From Bacteroidota bacterium (GTDB lineage Bacteria; Bacteroidota; Bacteroidia; Bacteroidales; JAADJA01): DNA of 64,000 nt. Each line of letters opens with the position of its first letter. Within the stretch, counting starts at the first letter, position 1. Both the position numbers and the translations under genes were made by a program. The stretch covers positions 310,001-374,000 of the forward strand of contig JAHLKX010000001.1 in NCBI GenBank assembly GCA_020444515.1. Direction: 5' to 3'. The notes beneath the pieces were generated by a model, which was not told the DNA's origin, made no database searches, and saw only the letters and a list, made by a program, of their open reading frames with translations. Below are positions 24,729 through 32,832 of this stretch, in pieces.

Positions 24729-27653
24729 TTAATCTTTAAGGCATCTGACATGATAACCATTCTTCTTATTGTTATTGTTCCAGTATACAGTACCAAGGTC
24801 AAACTTTAGGTTGATATTTTCGGCATTAGTTGAGGAGGACTCTGTCGACCACCAGATTCCATAAGTAGTCATGCTATTAAAGTAACCAGTGTTAAATCGG
24901 TATCCACCAGGAAGGCCCGAAAATCCATAATCATCAGTACCATAGTGAATATTATGTTGTTGCCACCTAGGATGCTCTGATGTATTACATCCTCCTCCAA
25001 GAGGAGAATTGATCTGTCTACATGATTTTAATTCATTACCATGAGGATCACCTGTTCCACCGATATAATCGGTCAATACCATCCATTCGTCATGGGTTGG
25101 TACATGCCATCCATTGGGACAAAGGCCATTGGCATCAACCGTTGTATACCAATTGTATAGAGCACCGTATTTATCTTTCCATGATATATCATTATCATAC
25201 CATACATAAGCACCATTAGTTAAACTTGACCATGCACTGTTAACGGTAACATTTGGTATGGATACGCCATTGTTATATGTTGTGGTTTTTAGGTTTTCTT
25301 TCATCCAGCATTGGTCTCCTATTAGTACCGTATTGTAAACATTTCCATCAACGTCTGTAATAGTTGGTGTCCCGGGGCATGGTTCTCCAGCACCAGTGTT
25401 GCCAACATATATATAATTTGTTTTAGTTTCATTATCACTTCCAAAATCATTCGCTACAGTTAATGAAACTGTATAAGTATCATTAGTTTCAAATATATGC
25501 AAAGGATTTTGCTCAGTACTTGTTCCTCCATCACCAAAATCCCATTCCCAGCTTGTTGGGTTATTTGTTGACAGGTCAGTGAAATTAACAGTTAATGGCA
25601 CGGGTCCAGCCGTTGGCTCCCCTATGAAATCTGCTACTGGAACATTATTTCCTTGGGTTACTTCAATAATTTTCGTTGTACTGTTGGTATTTTCATCCGT
25701 ATCTTTAACTTCCATTCTAATTGTATAAGTGTCTGGATTTAAAAACTGATGGCTAATTGTTTTGTCATTACTAAATCCTGTATCCCAGGTGCCATCGTCC
25801 TCCCAGTCCCATCTGACCTGTAAAAGCTGAACGGGATCCTGATAATCCGTACAACCACTTGCATCAAATTCAAAAATAGTTGAGGTATTACCGGATGTAG
25901 GATCAACTGTGAATGTCCCTGTAGGATTCCATGGTTGCACGTTTACATTGTCTAATCCTTCATTGTATATTTCCTGGGCATCTTTTACCCCAATTTTTAT
26001 CCAAAATAGCCCAGTTTGCCCAAAATCATGTGTGATGGTTTTTTTTGCTATACCAAACCCTGGTTGAGCAATCCATTCATCAGCTAATAAAAAATCGGTA
26101 TCCCAATTGCCGTCATTTTCAAAATCAAACCTAAATTCCATAATATCCCACGGTCCTTCAATATCACTTGCCACAAATGTCATTGTTAACTCACTGTTGG
26201 GTGCAATTACATCTTCTAGAAAAATATCAAAAGGTGGTGTATTATTCAAATAAACAGCACAAATATTGCTTGTCTCATCCATATTTTCATCTGTGTCTTT
26301 CACTTCCAATTTGACATTATAAGAACCTGGTTCCTGAAATTGATTGGAGGTTATCTTGTCGGTACTATATTGTGTATCCCAAATCCCGTCACCCTCAAAA
26401 TCCCATCTTACCTGGAGAGCCGAAGTAGGGTCCTGTTCATCACTACACCCAGATGCATCAAAAGTAAAAACAGTTGTCAGATTACCTCCGGTTGGTGATA
26501 TAGTAAAGGATGCAACAGGTTGTTGATTGGTTGATTCCAGGTTATCTACAACACAATTATTGTTCACATCAGGATTGGTACTACTCATTTCGCCGGGGCT
26601 CATTGCATAATCAAAGCTATTGAACTCATAAACATCTGTATATTTAACTATCAAAGGATCGATCCCCCAATGAGATAATGCCCATTTTGCAACTATGTAA
26701 TATTCTTCATTGGATTCCAATTGTGTATTAAAATTTGCTATGGTGGCTTCCCCACTAAAATATACCTCCCTTAAAGTATTATTAAGCTCTTCATGAGATA
26801 ACATCAATCCCTGGGTATTAATTGAATTATTATACACCTCTGCACCATAGAATCCGGACTGACCAATTCTTTTGATAAATATGGTTTTTTCTTCGATGGT
26901 TGGATCAAACCAGAAATCGACCTTTTTTTTAAGTTTAATATTAAAGACGGAAAATACATTGGGGTCAGTCAATCCTTCCCATTCATCAACAACTTCCATG
27001 GCATTCAACATACCCTGAAGATAAATAATCGGTTTTACCGGAATTCCATCAAAACCATAATCTATTCCGTTCCAGGCATTAACAGACATTGCAACTTTGG
27101 GTTTGTTGTTGATATAAAACATTTCAGTATTCATGGTCACCCCTTCGTCAGTAATGCAGAAAGAAGAAAAATGTATCGTTGATAATCTGGCTATCATGGC
27201 ATTTGAGTCGATAACTGTTGGAATTTGACTTATAACTCCATTTTCTAAATCCAAATAAAATCCTTTGATCTTCTTTTTATTTTCATTGCTATTAAATGGT
27301 ATGCTCAGTTCAACGGGTTTACTAAATTCCAATCCTTCCGGCTCTAATTGTACCACCAGTGCAGATGAATCAGCCGGATAAAATAGGGTATCATTGGCCT
27401 TTTGGATAGAAATAACCTGATTGTTTGCAAGGGCACCTACGGGAATGTATAATTCAATGCCGTTAAGGGCGGATGAAGGGTCTGTTACTTTTATGGTTCC
27501 GCCAATATTTCCTATTTCACCTTCTCCATTGGTATAAACCGGAGGTGTAGGATCGGATTGTTGTTCCTCGTCTTTTTTACATCCATACTGAAAAATAAAA
27601 AGACTGCCGAGAGTGAAAACGGCAATGAGATAAATGGTACGTTTTAGTTTCAT
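24729..27653 (-). CDS. ZU5/PKD lipoprotein with Fib_succ_major domain
   Basis: 974 residues. Lipoprotein signal with Cys25 (FQYGCKKDEE). Residues about 45-130 resemble a ZU5 domain (GNIGGTIKVTDPSSALNGIELYIPVGAL). After an unassigned region come two PKD-like segments (SFTISPTGGNLTTVFTFDASG; TVDPTSGNTSTIFEFDASG) with calcium-like DWEDDG strands, and a canonical PKD (GDGGTSTEQNPLHIFE). The last about 180 residues (DVDGNVYNTVLIGDQCWMKENLKTT ... GIWWSTES ... YHVRCLKD) are the Fibrobacter-succinogenes-type paralogous domain (TIGR02145). It is a surface lipoprotein, probably island cargo. Unlike the 9595 gene, its C-terminal codons lack the NNC pattern, so it is not an obvious DGR target. Confidence 0.8.
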   Translation of the reverse strand: MKLKRTIYLIAVFTLGSLFIFQYGCKKDEEQQSDPTPPVYTNGEGEIGNIGGTIKVTDPSSALNGIELYIPVGALANNQVISIQKANDTLFYPADSSALVVQLEPEGLEFSKPVELSIPFNSNENKKKIKGFYLDLENGVISQIPTVIDSNAMIARLSTIHFSSFCITDEGVTMNTEMFYINNKPKVAMSVNAWNGIDYGFDGIPVKPIIYLQGMLNAMEVVDEWEGLTDPNVFSVFNIKLKKKVDFWFDPTIEEKTIFIKRIGQSGFYGAEVYNNSINTQGLMLSHEELNNTLREVYFSGEATIANFNTQLESNEEYYIVAKWALSHWGIDPLIVKYTDVYEFNSFDYAMSPGEMSSTNPDVNNNCVVDNLESTNQQPVASFTISPTGGNLTTVFTFDASGCSDEQDPTSALQVRWDFEGDGIWDTQYSTDKITSNQFQEPGSYNVKLEVKDTDENMDETSNICAVYLNNTPPFDIFLEDVIAPNSELTMTFVASDIEGPWDIMEFRFDFENDGNWDTDFLLADEWIAQPGFGIAKKTITHDFGQTGLFWIKIGVKDAQEIYNEGLDNVNVQPWNPTGTFTVDPTSGNTSTIFEFDASGCTDYQDPVQLLQVRWDWEDDGTWDTGFSNDKTISHQFLNPDTYTIRMEVKDTDENTNSTTKIIEVTQGNNVPVADFIGEPTAGPVPLTVNFTDLSTNNPTSWEWDFGDGGTSTEQNPLHIFETNDTYTVSLTVANDFGSDNETKTNYIYVGNTGAGEPCPGTPTITDVDGNVYNTVLIGDQCWMKENLKTTTYNNGVSIPNVTVNSAWSSLTNGAYVWYDNDISWKDKYGALYNWYTTVDANGLCPNGWHVPTHDEWMVLTDYIGGTGDPHGNELKSCRQINSPLGGGCNTSEHPRWQQHNIHYGTDDYGFSGLPGGYRFNTGYFNSMTTYGIWWSTESSSTNAENINLKFDLGTVYWNNNNKKNGYHVRCLKD

Positions 27654-27800
27654 GATAACCTTGTTTTAGCTTTGGAATGGTAAAAATAAAAAATATATAG
27701 AAACAATAATAATTTGAGAGGTATATTGTATGAAGGGGGCTGATTTGGTGATGAAATTGTGGATTTTGGGGTTGGGAAGGGAAATAGGGAGAATTAATAA

Positions 27801-27833
27801 AAACCCCCCTTAGTCCCCCCTGAAGGGGGGAGA
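27801..27833. repeat. Hairpin repeat, rightmost copy seen
   Basis: AACCCCCCTTAG then TCCCCCCTGAAGGGGGGAGA, just downstream of the primase-helicase gene. I see no further copy of this family between here and 64 kb. Confidence 0.75.
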
Positions 27834-27854
27834 TTCAATGTTCAATAGAAGGAA

Positions 27855-29855
27855 TCAGAAAGGTAGGGTGTCATCGTCTTCGGGTTTGGTTTTTGTATCT
27901 TTTTCAACATCATAGTAAGATATTTCTTTCACTGCATAGACATATCTACCATTTCTTTTAAATCTCAAAAAATTATGCTTTTTTAATGCTTTACCCATGA
28001 CAATAGCTGCACCGGTATGAACAGATATTTTTGCTGATTCGGTCAACTTATTCAATATATCTGTCGCTGACAGGAAGTGAGTTGCTTCCGTTGCTGTAGC
28101 AGGTTCGAAGTGGGTTAACAGCAATTCTTCCTCAGAGGTTTTAATCTGGTATTGCTCATTGTGGCCAGTGATCTCATCAATCTCAGATTTATCAAAATAG
28201 AACTTGGAACCTGAATTATACAAGGAATATGCCTGGGCATACACTTTGTCAAGTTCAATTGTGTGGAGGTAATTGATGGAAGTGGTTTCAAAACAAAGAA
28301 ATCGCCGTGAACCAGTCAGGTCATTCAAAAATTGAGGGGTGTTAACAGAACCCATAAAACTTGCACGACGGGTATAATTTTCATTGTTATACCCATAGGG
28401 ACGACGCAACCGGATCTTTGATTTTGTAATGGTCTCCTTAAAAGTGCCTATTTCAGTTCGGTTCATGTTTTCAAGTTCATCCATGTTGATGAGAAAACAT
28501 TCGGATAATTGAATGAGGGTGTCTTTATTTCCCGGATTGATTGTACCACTGAAAATGTATTTGTCGAGACAATCAGGAATGAGGTTTTGCATCCAGGTTG
28601 TTTTTCCAATGCCCTGCGGACCTGAAAAGATGATGACTGTGTGATTGATGGTATTTTCGTCCAGTACTGATGCAACTGCGGCAATGAGCCATTTTTTAAA
28701 AGCACGGTACCAAAGATCATTGTTGGTCGTATTCACAGTAAAGGCCAGCTGATGGATATGGTCGGTTTTATTGTCCCACTTCGGTAAGGATTCAAAATAA
28801 TCAATGAATGGATCATATTTGGGTGAAAAGTCAGAATAGAGGGTGTTACGCAATGAACCGAGGGAGCACCCGATTTTTTGCTTGAGCATTTGCCGGTGGA
28901 TAGATCGTTCATCGTAGTCGGTCATGATACGAAACTCTTTATTATTTAATGGCCTAAATTCAACCCTGTCGAGGACAACATTTAAACGAAACTCATACCG
29001 TTTGTTCAGGAATCTTTCGATCTTATCGATAGTAGGAGTTGTATCTTTCTTTTCATTTGTTGAGATATTGTGTTCGGTGGCATTGTTGGAATAAACACTT
29101 TTCACGGTAGCCTGGATTTCCGGTTCATTGAAATTAAAATTTTCAAGGACCTTGCTCAGGGTATTTTCTTCCGGGATACCTACCCGGTTACAATTACAGA
29201 CTAACTGGTGGACATATGTATTCCGAGAACCCTCTTCAAAATTCAATTTTTTGTTTGTGAAATCAACACAATTTTGGAATGTCTGATCAATATCACTGAT
29301 CACTGCACCATTCATTGGAATAAAAACATCTGCCTCTTCATTTAAATAAAGATCCGGGTCCCATGAAAAGAAACACATTCTTGAGACATCCTTACCGCTG
29401 GGGTCAATTTCAAAATTGATCAACTTTGTGTAGTAATTTTTTGCCTGGTTAAAAACAAGTTTGTGGTCTTTATCAGAAACATTGGTCTTCACCAGTATCT
29501 TTAGGCCTAAACCACTTGGACTCTTGAATGCTGCATATGTTAATGGGTTTGCGATGACCTTGTTAAGTATATCAGGGAGTTTATCCTCGGGAACTTTGTC
29601 AATATCAAGGATCAGAAATTGACTGTACTCTTTCAGATTATCGTTTTTACGACGATCATTGAAAGTCCCACTGGGGGTGAAACCTGGCAGGGATCGCTTT
29701 TTATTGTCGTAATCTTTTTGATTTCCCGATTTAAGCAATTTACGAAGTTCGAGGACTCTGGTACGGTACTCACCTTGTTTTATCTGTTGAAGGATTGCGA
29801 TAATCTCTTTTTCACCGGCTATTTTGTAAAAATTGTTTAAGACTGATACTTTCAT
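27855..29855 (-). CDS. VirE_N / VirE-type primase-helicase of a mobile element
   Basis: 666 residues from the ATG at 29855; a TTG at 29876 would add seven. The N-terminal part (FLILDIDKVPEDKLPDIL ... AAFKSPSGLGLKILVKTN ... DVSRMCFFSWDP) is the VirE_N (BT4734-like) domain, related to archaeal-eukaryotic-type primases. The C-terminal part is a VirE/VapE-type helicase with Walker A FSGPQGIGKTTWM and a Walker B-like CFLINMDELENM. Such proteins replicate islands, satellites and prophages in Bacteroidota. It lies with a small gene, an HTH protein, an RteC-like gene and the integrase, all on one strand. Confidence 0.8.
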   Translation of the reverse strand: MKVSVLNNFYKIAGEKEIIAILQQIKQGEYRTRVLELRKLLKSGNQKDYDNKKRSLPGFTPSGTFNDRRKNDNLKEYSQFLILDIDKVPEDKLPDILNKVIANPLTYAAFKSPSGLGLKILVKTNVSDKDHKLVFNQAKNYYTKLINFEIDPSGKDVSRMCFFSWDPDLYLNEEADVFIPMNGAVISDIDQTFQNCVDFTNKKLNFEEGSRNTYVHQLVCNCNRVGIPEENTLSKVLENFNFNEPEIQATVKSVYSNNATEHNISTNEKKDTTPTIDKIERFLNKRYEFRLNVVLDRVEFRPLNNKEFRIMTDYDERSIHRQMLKQKIGCSLGSLRNTLYSDFSPKYDPFIDYFESLPKWDNKTDHIHQLAFTVNTTNNDLWYRAFKKWLIAAVASVLDENTINHTVIIFSGPQGIGKTTWMQNLIPDCLDKYIFSGTINPGNKDTLIQLSECFLINMDELENMNRTEIGTFKETITKSKIRLRRPYGYNNENYTRRASFMGSVNTPQFLNDLTGSRRFLCFETTSINYLHTIELDKVYAQAYSLYNSGSKFYFDKSEIDEITGHNEQYQIKTSEEELLLTHFEPATATEATHFLSATDILNKLTESAKISVHTGAAIVMGKALKKHNFLRFKRNGRYVYAVKEISYYDVEKDTKTKPEDDDTLPF

Positions 29856-29862
29856 CGTTAAT

Positions 29863-30075
29863 TTAATTTTCCTCAAGTGACCAAAATTTGTTACCCTTCC
29901 CGTCCTTCTTCAGGTATTTTGCCTCGAAAAGGTGATCGAATACCTGCTGAATCAGGTTTCTGTTTGTGTAGTCAGTGAACCAACTGGTAAATGTTTCCAG
30001 TTCGGTTGTGTAGGCGTCCATCAGGATTTCCGGAGGGATGCCGTTCAGGTTGTATTGTTTTAGCAGAAAGAACAT
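29863..30075 (-). CDS. 70-aa protein upstream of the VirE primase, unknown
   Basis: 70 residues with no signal peptide. Helical and aromatic, with TTELETFTSWFTDYTNRNLIQQVFDHLFEAKYLKKDG resembling a small winged-helix or bromodomain-like helical bundle; unassigned. It ends just before the ATG of the primase gene, so the two are likely co-translated. Probably a regulatory or replication accessory protein of the element. Confidence 0.55.
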   Translation of the reverse strand: MFFLLKQYNLNGIPPEILMDAYTTELETFTSWFTDYTNRNLIQQVFDHLFEAKYLKKDGKGNKFWSLEEN

Positions 30076-30082
30076 GGCATTT

Positions 30083-30370
30083 CTATTTTAGGGTTGGCTT
30101 CATATTTTTTTCCAGGTATTTTTCGATGTCGCTAGCCCGATAATAGATTTTGGATTTGTGTTGGGCAAACGGCAGTATTCCAGTGTCCCGGTAGTTTTGA
30201 AGAGTGCGTTTGCTTACATTTAATAAATGGGCAACCTCGTCATTGGTAAGCCATTTTTCGCTGAGCTTGTGGTTGTTTCCTTTGTGAAGACTGTCGATCT
30301 TGCTGTTCAGGGAGTCGATCTTGTTGATGATTTCCTGAAATGCCTGGGATTCAATTGTTAAGACATTCAT
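30083..30370 (-). CDS. Excisionase-like helix-turn-helix protein
   Basis: 95 residues. An N-terminal coiled-coil-like segment (NKIDSLNSKIDSL) is followed by a MerR/HTH_17-type DNA-binding domain: WLTNDEVAHLLNVSKRTLQNYRDTGILPFAQHKSKIYYRASDIEKYLEKN. Proteins of this kind next to tyrosine recombinases in Bacteroidota elements act as excisionases or directional control factors. It is seven bases upstream of the 70-aa gene, and lies near the integrase. Confidence 0.75.
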   Translation of the reverse strand: MNVLTIESQAFQEIINKIDSLNSKIDSLHKGNNHKLSEKWLTNDEVAHLLNVSKRTLQNYRDTGILPFAQHKSKIYYRASDIEKYLEKNMKPTLK

Positions 30371-30505
30371 TGCTTTAAATATTTAGTTCAACATCATTTA
30401 TTTACAAAAAGATGAGGCAAAATAAATTCAACGAATGAATCTTTGTGTTACAGTTGAATTCAAGTTGAATGAAAAAAAGTGTAATGGGTTGTAAATGAGG
30501 GGTGG

Positions 30506-31219
30506 TTATTCGTCTTTGTCGGTTGAGTATTTTACGAAAGTATCATAAAGTTTTTTCAGGAAGGGGGCAACTTCTTTTTTTCTTGCTGTGGCTCTTGAGA
30601 GTTTGCTCTCAGCGTCTTTAATTTTTTTACCTAAAAACTTTTCAAATATGGCAATCGCATCCTTACGAGTCAGGTCTCCCTTTTTATTATTGATGGATCT
30701 GGATTCATGGAGGGCTGTAACCAGTTCAAGAACTTCTGTGTCAGTCATATTTGTGTTAAGATAATCTTCAAGGGGAGGGGAGTCGGATTTGGCAGGTGAA
30801 AGATAATGCTTGAAGTCCATTTCAATAGATTTCTTTAAATCTAAGAGCCTAACCCTAATAAATTCGTGGGTTAATCTCTCATCAAGCTCATCGCCACCAA
30901 AACTTTTTAACCTTATCTTGTTCTTTTCAATTAAACCAGTTAAAAAGCTGTATACATTAGTGATGTAGTGCTTCGACCTTTTATGATTTCCGTGCCTTAA
31001 AACTTCTTCCTTTAATGCTATTGATATGCGATTAATTTCAATTTTTGCAAGTTCATCGTAATACTGGGGAAGGGAAATGGGGATTTTTATTCCAGCTCCC
31101 GCATTACGGATATACTCACCATCTTTAGGGCTCCAAAACTCGTTATGATAGTCATCTGAAATTTCCTTTCGGTTGTCCCAGGATATCATTTTTTCCAGAT
31201 ATTCCAGTTCATTTGCCAT
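30506..31219 (-). CDS. RteC-like regulatory protein (tentative)
   Basis: 237 residues, helical and charged. The C-terminal block GDLTRKDAIAIFEKFLGKKIKDAESKLSRATARKK recalls the end of RteC-family proteins of Bacteroides conjugative transposons, which regulate excision. The N-terminal half (residues 1-120) is unassigned and I see no DNA-binding motif. The position between an excisionase-like gene and the integrase supports a regulatory role. It could instead be a protein of unknown function specific to this element. Confidence 0.5.
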   Translation of the reverse strand: MANELEYLEKMISWDNRKEISDDYHNEFWSPKDGEYIRNAGAGIKIPISLPQYYDELAKIEINRISIALKEEVLRHGNHKRSKHYITNVYSFLTGLIEKNKIRLKSFGGDELDERLTHEFIRVRLLDLKKSIEMDFKHYLSPAKSDSPPLEDYLNTNMTDTEVLELVTALHESRSINNKKGDLTRKDAIAIFEKFLGKKIKDAESKLSRATARKKEVAPFLKKLYDTFVKYSTDKDE

Positions 31220-31333
31220 ATATGCAAGAAATCACATTGCAAAAATATAGCAAATAAAAAGTTGGATTCACTGGATTTCAGTCGATTTCTTAACACTTTT
31301 CCAACACTTTAGATTTTTATGCACCAAATGTTG

Positions 31334-32545
31334 TTAATCATTGAAGACATCATCCATTGCTTTTTCAAGTTCTGAGTTGATGATTTTTGCATAAATCTGG
31401 GTCTCGGTAATATCGGCATGGCCAAGCAGTTTTGAAACGTATTCAATTCTCATTCCGCGTCGAAGTGCCCGTGTAGCCCATGTGTGACGAGAAGTATGGA
31501 AAGATATAGATTTATCTATATTTAATTTATTTGCTATTGCTTTGAGACTATTATTACACAAAGCTGTAGCTCTACTAATGCCATTGTGTAAATCCCTGGG
31601 ATCGGAATAATCAAAATCATTTTTTAAACCAGGAAATATATAATCGGCTTCCTTTTTCTTGAATTGATTGTAATATTTCAATATTTCAAGGGATTTGGCC
31701 GGGAGCTTGATAATAATGGGCTGGCGGGTTTTTTGGATTTTGAAAATTAAACGTTCACCATCAAAGTTTGACCACTGTAATTTTAACAGATCGGAAATTC
31801 TGATGCCACCTGCATAGGCACTGAATACATACATATTCCTGTGGTGAAATTTGAGCGTGCCTTCGGTGAGTTCCATATCTTCGATTTGTTTTAATTCTTC
31901 TTCGGTCAGGTAGCTTCTTTGTGTTGGCTGTTGCCGGACCTTATACCTTAAAAAAGGATTTTTCTGCATATCCATTAAATCTTCCCTGATGGCTTCATTC
32001 AATATCTGGTTTAGCTTTTTGAAATTATTGTGAATGGTGTTGCTGCTATTGTCCAACGTCGTACGGAGGTAGTTTTCATAATTCTTCAGGAAGGAAACGG
32101 TGATCTCATCCATGAATAAGGGTTTACCATTGCGATATTCTTTTAGCTTATCAACGATGGCTTTAACTGAACGATATGTTCCTACGGCTGCCCTGGCTTC
32201 GTATTTTTCCAAATACTGATCAGCATAGTTGAAAAAATCAACTGCGGAAATGCCCATGACTTTTTCTTTGATTCTGTTGGAAGAGACAGATTTGGATTTG
32301 GTTTCAAGTTCCAGGGCGACACCTTCAGCATCTGCCATTTTTTTAGCTATGTATGCATTAAGCCTGGCGGAGTTTGGATGGGCCTTTCTGACTTTACTGG
32401 TTTTGTCGTTCCAATGTTCTTTTTTTATATATTTGCCAGTGGATATAAATTTGGTACGACGATCTTTGATAATACGGATATAAATTGGAAATTCATCCCG
32501 TTTATTTTTCTTGTTCTCTTTGAGTAAAACCTTTACTGTAGCCAT
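31334..32545 (-). CDS. Tyrosine recombinase (island integrase)
   Basis: 403 residues. An arm-type DNA-binding N-terminus (about 1-80), a SAM-like core-binding domain (about 100-195), and a catalytic domain with Arg249 (AGGIRISD), His350-X-X-Arg353 (FHTSRHTWAT), His376 (LLGHADI) and nucleophile Tyr385 (QIYAKI). All catalytic residues are present, so it is probably active. Starting at 32545, it lies about 170 bp from a tRNA-3'-end-like sequence (32715-32736) in the usual int-att arrangement. It catalyses site-specific integration and excision of the island. Confidence 0.9.
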   Translation of the reverse strand: MATVKVLLKENKKNKRDEFPIYIRIIKDRRTKFISTGKYIKKEHWNDKTSKVRKAHPNSARLNAYIAKKMADAEGVALELETKSKSVSSNRIKEKVMGISAVDFFNYADQYLEKYEARAAVGTYRSVKAIVDKLKEYRNGKPLFMDEITVSFLKNYENYLRTTLDNSSNTIHNNFKKLNQILNEAIREDLMDMQKNPFLRYKVRQQPTQRSYLTEEELKQIEDMELTEGTLKFHHRNMYVFSAYAGGIRISDLLKLQWSNFDGERLIFKIQKTRQPIIIKLPAKSLEILKYYNQFKKKEADYIFPGLKNDFDYSDPRDLHNGISRATALCNNSLKAIANKLNIDKSISFHTSRHTWATRALRRGMRIEYVSKLLGHADITETQIYAKIINSELEKAMDDVFND

Positions 32546-32714
32546 ATGCGTTAATTTTCATTAAATTTACGAATAATATTTGAAGGGTACAACAATTGGT
32601 ACAACAAATGTTGCTTTTTTATTAATTTTTTTGCATTTGATTGCTTCAGTAAAATGTTTAAAAGTGTTGTAAATAGGGGGATGTAGAGCATATGAGTGAA
32701 AAGGGGTGAAGGTT

Positions 32715-32736
32715 TTAGAGTCCTCCCGGGATCACA
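32715..32736 (+). other. Probable attR: 3' fragment of a tRNA gene
   Basis: TTAGAGT (T-loop like TTCGAGT), CCTCC (T-stem 3' strand), CGGGATC (acceptor 3' strand) and ACA read as the end of a tRNA gene, but the matching T-stem 5' strand and the rest are absent upstream. The crossover would therefore lie in the T-loop. It stands next to the integrase and is followed by a terminator. The intact tRNA is expected at the other island end, outside the window. Confidence 0.55.
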
Positions 32737-32740
32737 TAGA

Positions 32741-32764
32741 CCCGCCCACAAGGCGGGTTTTTTT
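32741..32764 (+). terminator. Rho-independent terminator (of the disrupted tRNA)
   Basis: CCCGCC-cacaa-GGCGGG stem followed by TTTTTTT, reading rightwards. No rightward gene ends here, so it fits best as the terminator that belonged to the tRNA whose 3' end remains at 32715-32736. Confidence 0.8.
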
Positions 32765-32832
32765 AAAGTTTTATAATTACCCGGGAATAATAAAAGTCAA
32801 ATTATTTCTAGCATAATATCTAATTCTCGCGC

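Noticed and set aside
24729..24900. Second DGR variable region at the end of the ZU5/PKD lipoprotein
   Set aside because: Domain is of a type sometimes targeted, but codons there lack the NNC bias and include many AAT and AAA. No support.
32551..32751. 66-codon frame covering the attachment site
   Set aside because: Runs through the tRNA fragment and terminator; not coding.
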